Notes under the pieces: generated by a model | The model's input: only the letters and a program-made list of their open reading frames with translations | Told to the model about the DNA's origin: nothing | The model's database searches: none | DNA from: Manis javanica | Taxonomy: Eukaryota > Chordata > Mammalia > Pholidota > Manidae | Direction: 5' to 3' | Length of the DNA: 64,000 bases | Assembly (NCBI RefSeq): GCF_040802235.1 | Contig: NC_133166.1 | Span: 118,496,991-118,560,990, forward strand | Translations under genes and position numbers: made by a program | In this document: piece by piece, positions 58,783-64,000 of the stretch | Numbering within the stretch: the first letter of the stretch is position 1 | Layout of the letters: each line of letters begins with the position of its first letter

Positions 58783-60519
58783 TGCCACTGGCCCCCCAGT
58801 GGAGAGTTGGGGGTGAACTGGGCTGCCCAGTGGGGATGGGGTGAGAGACTGGGAAGCTGTTCCCACCCGGGCCACCCTCCCTTTCTCAGTGGCCAGCCAT
58901 GAGGGAGGGGCAGCTGGTGCTGGAACCCCAGATGTGGCCCAGTCAGGAGGCCCGTGGTGGCCCACTGACGAGGGTCAATGCCACGACAGTTCTGGGCTGG
59001 GGGAGGGGTGCCCAGGCCAGCGGGCGCCTCACAGGGAGGTTTTGTCCCTCTGGGGGCCGCTCTCGGAGCTGTTGCTCTTAGATAGAGTGGGATTCTGCCG
59101 GAGGCCCCAGCTGTGTGCGCTGACCAGCGCCCCCCCCCACAGGGCTGGGCCGAGAGGGGGGAGAGGGCCACACTGAGCCGCGTATTCTTTTCCAGCTGAT
59201 ACCCTCAGAGGTTTTTCTCCCTCTGCAGCCTCCCTTAAGACAATTGTTATTCTCTGCTCTGCCCGCTCCCCCACCCGGTCAGGCCTGCTTGCGGACAAAG
59301 TAGACACCCGCCTACACCATGTGATTTTTTAAAAAGAATTTATTTTAGGAATTGTCTAGGACCGGCTAAAAACCAACTTCTTTTTAATCCTCCACCCACC
59401 CATAGGTCTTTCCGCCATAACCCACATGGTGCCAGAATGTTCATCATTTGAGGGCCATGCCAATGAGCTAAATATTGCCCTTGTCTTGGTCATCACAGTC
59501 AGGGAGGGGTATATTTTGCCCTCAACACCTAACTCCTCAGGCTGGATTATTAAGCCTCTGGGGTAGCCTTGAAGTTGGACGGGTTGGAATGGGGCCTCCT
59601 GTTAATCCCGTGGGAGCTGGCCAGGCTTAGGGGGTTCTGGACCTGTCATCTCTCCTGACTCCACTAGGTCACTGAGCAAAGGAGCAACTGTCCCCAGGGC
59701 TTTTCATTTCTGGGGAGCGAGAGAGGGGTGACTGAAATGTCCCAGACTCCAGGGCTCAGCCGAGAGTCGAAACAGCCACCTCCCAACTCCATAATGAAGT
59801 TGGGGCCCAAGGGCTGGGGCTGGAGAGGGAGCCCCAGAGAGCTGTGTAACCAGGACCTTGAGGGGCCCACCCATGGAGAGAAGTCCCCATTTGCACCCCT
59901 CCTAAGCCCCAAGAGTGGGGGTCTGAGACTTCGGCCCTGGCCCAGCAGACATGGCTGTCCCCTATAGCTGTCTCTCCAAGGCCTGCCCTCTGGTCTTTGG
60001 AGGTGTCATCTGTAAATCAGCCTGTTATTTCCTCTCAGTATAGGTAAGGTGCTAGGGAAGTGATTGCTAAGTGGTGATTTCTACGATGCCAGGTCAGTTC
60101 CCAGCACCCACACTGGCCTCTGAGTGGCTAAGGAGATAGTACTGGGAGAAGGGAGGCACGACCCAAGGGTTAAGCAGTAACTAAGTAAAGCTAGAGGCTA
60201 GCCCCGAGAGGGTGGGGTTTCCTGATGGCCAGGCCTTGCTACCACAGGGCTCCCAGCCTGCCATGTGCCCATGCAGCCCTGGCATCTGCCCATTTTGCAG
60301 AGGGAGAGAAATCCCCCAGGGCCGGTGAGTGTGAACCCAGCGAATCAGTGAGGCCTGGACTAAGGGGAGAGACAATACCCCCGGTCTGGGGGCCCTGCAG
60401 GGTAACCTCTCTCCCGCCTCCCTCCCACCTGAGATGGCAGGGGCTGTCCTCAGATACTGAGTGGGGACTGGGAGGTAGAGTGCTTGCTGCTCCAGCCCTT
60501 CTCAGAACTGCCCCTCCCA

Positions 60520-60600
60520 ATTCCATTCTCTGGCTGTGTGACCTGGGGCAGGTCACAGAACCTCTCTGGCCCTCAGTTTTTTCTGCTCCACTAATTGGAT
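60520..60600 (+). repeat. MIR fragment
   Basis: 'ctggctgtgtgacctggggcagg' and 'ctctggccctcagttttttc'. Confidence 0.7.
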
Positions 60601-60684
60601 AGGATAGTCTGCAAACCAAATCAAACTATAGGATGGGAAGAACCTGTGAAAACCATGAGGTTAGGGTGAAGGCCTAAGTCCTAG

Positions 60685-60790
60685 GCTGACAGGCCTGGAT
60701 TCTGGCCCTAGGTCTGTCCCTGTAGCCTGAGTGTCTTGGACTCTTCACCCTTCCCTAGCCTCAGTTTCCTCTTCTGTTCAAAGACGGACG
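60685..60790 (+). repeat. MIR fragment
   Basis: 'ggcctggattctggccctagg' and 'cctcagtttcctcttctgttc'. Confidence 0.6.
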
Positions 60791-61639
60791 CTGTGGGTGA
60801 AGACAGGCACGGTGCTCTCACCCGCCCCAAGTCCTCATTAAATAAGGTCACTCTGGGCTTGGGGGTGGGAGGATGGGCAGTGTGGGGAAGGGGAAGACCA
60901 AGGTGGGGTCAGAGCTTGGCTGGGACAGGTTCTGCAGGTGTCTGTGGGACTGGCTGGAGGTACAGCGCCACCTGCTGTGTGGAGGGGGTAGGCCTGGGAT
61001 TGGGGCTGGCAGGAGACTCAGCTGCCTGCCCACCTTGGCCCTGAAACTGTCCCACAGGCCTCGCTGCCCCTGAAGCCAGGCTGAGCTGGGGTCCCTGGGT
61101 GCCTTGGGTCTAGCCAGGCATTTTACACCCTCCAAAGGAAGCCTCAGCAAAGACTTCCAGTGGCCATTTCATTTCAGTGCTAAGCCTCTGGGGGGTTTTG
61201 TGGAGTCCCACCCCTCTGCCCTGGCTCTCAGCATTGGGGAGAGGGGCTGGGCACTGTCAGACAAGCTTGGTTCCCCAATTGCTAGTTCTGTGGTCTTGGG
61301 GAAGCCTACTCACATTGTCTGAATCCCACACCCTCAGGGAGGAGAAAGGGACTAACGAGTCCCTCTTTCATGACTTAACGAGGTTATGAACACGGATGCC
61401 CTGGTAGGTCTCTCACACAGGCAGTGCTCAACACAGGACCTCCCCCATTCAAATGGGGCTTCGAGGGGCTTCTCGTCCCTCACTGCAACTCAAAGTGTGC
61501 TCCTGGACCAGAGCATCAACAGCAGAGAGAGCCAGTCTTCAAGGTCTCCTCCTGTCACTCTGCCATTGACCTCAGCGTCAAGCACCCCCCCACCCCCACC
61601 TGCTGGGAAGGGAGGTCACTCAAGGCAGCCAGTGTGCTT

Positions 61640-64000
61640 CTGCATCCAGTTTATACACAGCTCTATACAATATACAGAAATCTTTATATACAGATATATT
61701 TATAGAATAAGCTATATTAATTTGTCTCTCCTTTTTACAGCAATATTAGTTTGGATCTTTCATACATTAAGTAAGTACAAAAAACATCATAGGAGAATGG
61801 CATGTAGAGTGCATGAGTGTCTGGGGGCCTGGCTGCTCGCTACCGATTGCATATGGAGGTCACCCAGGCGCCTGGGAGGACAGACCAGCACACAGCTGGG
61901 AAGCTTGTGCTGCAGGTGTGGGGACAGAGTAGGGGTCAGTCTGAGCAGAGCTGGACTCAGGGGGTGGCTCAGACCCCCCAAGTGCAGTGTGGGGAGGAGG
62001 GAAGAGACCCAGAGCAGGCCTATCCTTCAGGGGTAAGGTGGGGAGAGGGCAGCTTAGGGATGGGCTGACCTGGGGCATCCAGGGCTGAGTCCAAGCCTGC
62101 CCCAGCCCCAAGCCTGTAACCCGGTGTGGTGGCAGACTTGGGGGTGGGGAGTCTGTCCCTGATGGCTCAGTCCTGGGCCTTGGTGGGTGCCATGCCCCCT
62201 TAGAGGTCCCAGAATCACCCTGGCAGAAGAGGAATTAAAAGGCCAGACACCGAGTCTCTCCTTGCTGTTGGCAGGGGGCTGGGGTGGGGATGTGGGGGGG
62301 CCTGCTGGAACTTAACTCTGATTTATGATTTCTCTCTTTTTTTTTTTTAACTCTAAGAGTCATTGATTCTGTCCTGCTTCTGTGCTGGGCCTAGGCTATG
62401 CCAGCAGCCGGGACCCTCGGCAAGGGCAGGGTCCTGGAGTCAGGGGAGGGGTGGGAGTCAGAGAGTGAGGGAGGGCCGGCTCCCAGGTCTCTGCTCTCAT
62501 CCGTCAGGGTGGCCAGGCGTCCCAGGGCAGAACCTGGGCCAGTCCCAGCTGGGTGTGGGGTGGAGGTCAGGACGCAGGCCACAGATGCCAGTGATCATGA
62601 GATGCGGGTCTTGGTCAGGGGTACCTAGCAGACCCGGAGAGGTCATGGCCAGGGCTGGGGCAGCACGCCTCCACGGAGACAAGGCACAAGCAGGCAGGCA
62701 ATACCTCAGCACTTGCCCGTTTTCCACACCAGGGGTTAGAGCAGCAGGTGAGATGAGGGAGACAGCCAATGTCCGAAACTGCACTGTCCTGTGCTATCCC
62801 CACGCCCCCAATGCACCCCCCCCACAGGCCCCCATCACATTTGCTAGCTGTCTTCCTGGCAGGCTGGGAAGAGGCAGTGGGCAGGCAGGGGTGGGAGCGT
62901 GGGGTGGGTACCCGGCAGCTCCTTCCCCAGGGGTGGCGCTCACTCACGCACATGCACACATGCCCCATGCCAGCATGCACAATCTTCCCCAGTCAGCCTC
63001 TGGGGAAAGGCTGGTCTCCACCTCTCATCTCTTTTCTGACCCATCAGGAAAGGAACCCAAGTGGGAGCTCTGGAGGTCTCAGGCTAAACAGGACAGCCCA
63101 CAGCCCTCAGCCCCACTGGGCCCACTCCCCCCGGAAGTGAGCAGAGCATTTCCAGCCAGACTCCACAATACTCCACTCTTGGCCCTACTTCCTGCCAACA
63201 GGAATACTGAGGGTGGGAGGGAAGAAAATCCTGTTCCCAGGACAGAGCCCAGACCAGCAAGGAGAGGCTGCTGAGGGGAGTGGCGGCGCGTTTGGTTTCA
63301 GATCCTAGGGCCTGGGGCTGCCTGGGCATGGGGGAGTGGGGAGGTGATATAAAGGGCTTACATGGGACCCTCAGAGGAAGAGGGATTTGGCTGCCCTCCT
63401 TCCCCGAGGGCACTGGCTCTGCAGCCAGGGTGATCACACCCTTTGAGTGGCCAGGATCCCTTGGGGTAGAAGGCTAGCTGGGAAGTAATGGGCAGGTGGG
63501 GCAGGCTCGGGTACCCACAACCCATTGACAGAGGGAATCAGCATGAGGGGCACCAAGCAGAGAAGGGGCAGACCTGACCCCATCCTCCTCCGGGCCCCTC
63601 CTGGCCCCATGGCTGCCTTGGGCCCCGTGGAGGATGGTCCCTGCCCTGCTCAGACAGGGGGCTACTGAACTTGTGATTGGGGAGCAGGGCCTGTAAGCCC
63701 AGGAAACCTGAGCCCAGCCCAGCAGCTTCTGTAAACATACACAGCACTGCAGACCACCTTGGTGGGAGGTCACCCCAGGGGGCTGGCCAGCAGGCACCAG
63801 ATCTGGGGAGTGGCCAGGGCAGATGCCAGCCTGGACCACAGATGAGAATACGTGGGATGGGGGCTGCTCTCCATCTTGGTCCTGGGAAGGCTGCTAGAGG
63901 GCAGTGATGGAGTGATGATGGCATGCCCGTTGCCTGTCCTGGAATGGGGGATGCCAGGCTGCCCCTGTGGGGCACAGTCAGACTGAGAGGGCTGCCCTGC
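61640..64000 (-). other. DAGLA: DAGLA 3' UTR (coding part outside window)
   Basis: DAGLA (sn-1-specific diacylglycerol lipase alpha, making the endocannabinoid 2-arachidonoylglycerol) is the gene next to MYRF in mammals and in this orientation its 3' end must lie here. None of the minus-strand open frames in the last 2.4 kb resembles the DAGLA C-terminus, so I take the whole stretch as 3' UTR, matching the roughly 2.5-kb human one. An AT-rich stretch at 61650-61790, unlike its GC-rich neighbours, would hold the 3' end. The assignment rests on synteny, not on protein sequence. Confidence 0.6.
61650..61700 (-). terminator. DAGLA: Probable DAGLA 3'-end signals
   Basis: On the minus strand there are several variant hexamers (TATAAA, AATATA) but no canonical AATAAA. 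The AT-rich block is the best candidate for the cleavage region. Confidence 0.4.

Larger units (their letters stand above)
57181..61630. other. Intergenic DNA between MYRF 5' end and DAGLA 3' end
   Basis: About 4.5 kb. 57275-58783 is mainly old repeats with a local duplication; 60500-60790 has two MIR pieces. The remainder (58784-60500 and 60790-61630) shows no supported gene, only short chance open frames. The spacing is similar to that known between human DAGLA and MYRF. Confidence 0.65.

Noticed and set aside
57914-58790. TGCCACTG as target-site duplication of a mobile element
   Set aside because: The two 8-mers lie at the outer edges of two repeat copies, and the L2 between them continues across copy 1, so an insertion of the whole span does not fit. 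Kept only as a remark.
59330-59350. Minus-strand AATAAA at 59339 as DAGLA 3' end
   Set aside because: It would leave only about 2.5 kb to MYRF and a 3' UTR over 4.6 kb; the AT-rich block near 61650 fits the known spacing and UTR length better. Not excluded as a distal site.
62363-63274. 303-codon open frame on + in the DAGLA 3' UTR region
   Set aside because: Low-complexity translation rich in G, P, R and S, no known motif, no splice context, and antisense to an inferred UTR; typical of GC-rich chance frames.

Overview
The window is mammalian nuclear DNA, almost certainly from a placental mammal. It has long spliced genes with GT-AG introns, two CpG islands and old interspersed repeats (L2, MIR, MER5A, Tigger1). 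The gene order matches human 11q12.2 read in the opposite direction: FADS1 (3' part) > FEN1 < TMEM258 > MYRF < DAGLA (3' UTR) <. I saw no Alu, rodent B1/B2, carnivore, ruminant, pig or horse SINE, so I cannot name the order.

Layout. 1-9237: exons 3 (partial) to 12 of FADS1 on +, followed by a long 3' UTR to about 11560. 11560-13110: short intergenic stretch. 13110-14999: FEN1 on -, whose 380-codon reading frame lies in one exon; its non-coding first exon is near 17292-17430. 17150-17760: shared CpG-rich promoter of FEN1 (-) and TMEM258 (+). 17740-20785: TMEM258, three coding exons plus a 3' UTR exon. 21346-56850: MYRF on -, in which I could place all 27 coding exons; the joined frame has 1152 codons including stop (1151 residues), and the autoproteolytic Ser587/Lys592 pair falls at the residue numbers known for the human protein. 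56700-57180: MYRF promoter CpG island. 57200-61630: repeat-rich intergenic DNA. 61640-64000: 3' UTR of DAGLA on -, with no coding sequence in the window.

The genes are ordinary vertebrate genes: FADS1 (fatty-acid delta-5 desaturase, ER), FEN1 (flap nuclease of DNA replication and repair), TMEM258 (oligosaccharyltransferase subunit, ER), MYRF (membrane-tethered, self-cleaving transcription factor for myelin genes) and DAGLA (2-arachidonoylglycerol synthesis). FADS1 and DAGLA both concern arachidonate metabolism, but nothing here shows joint regulation.

I found no unknown multi-gene system. The best signals are regulatory or structural: six seed matches for miR-199a/b-5p (five of them 8-mers) packed just after the MYRF stop codon; a U12-type intron in TMEM258; a 180-bp near-identical local duplication that splits an L2 element between MYRF and DAGLA; a GC-AG intron in the MYRF DNA-binding region; and a candidate alternative first exon for MYRF.
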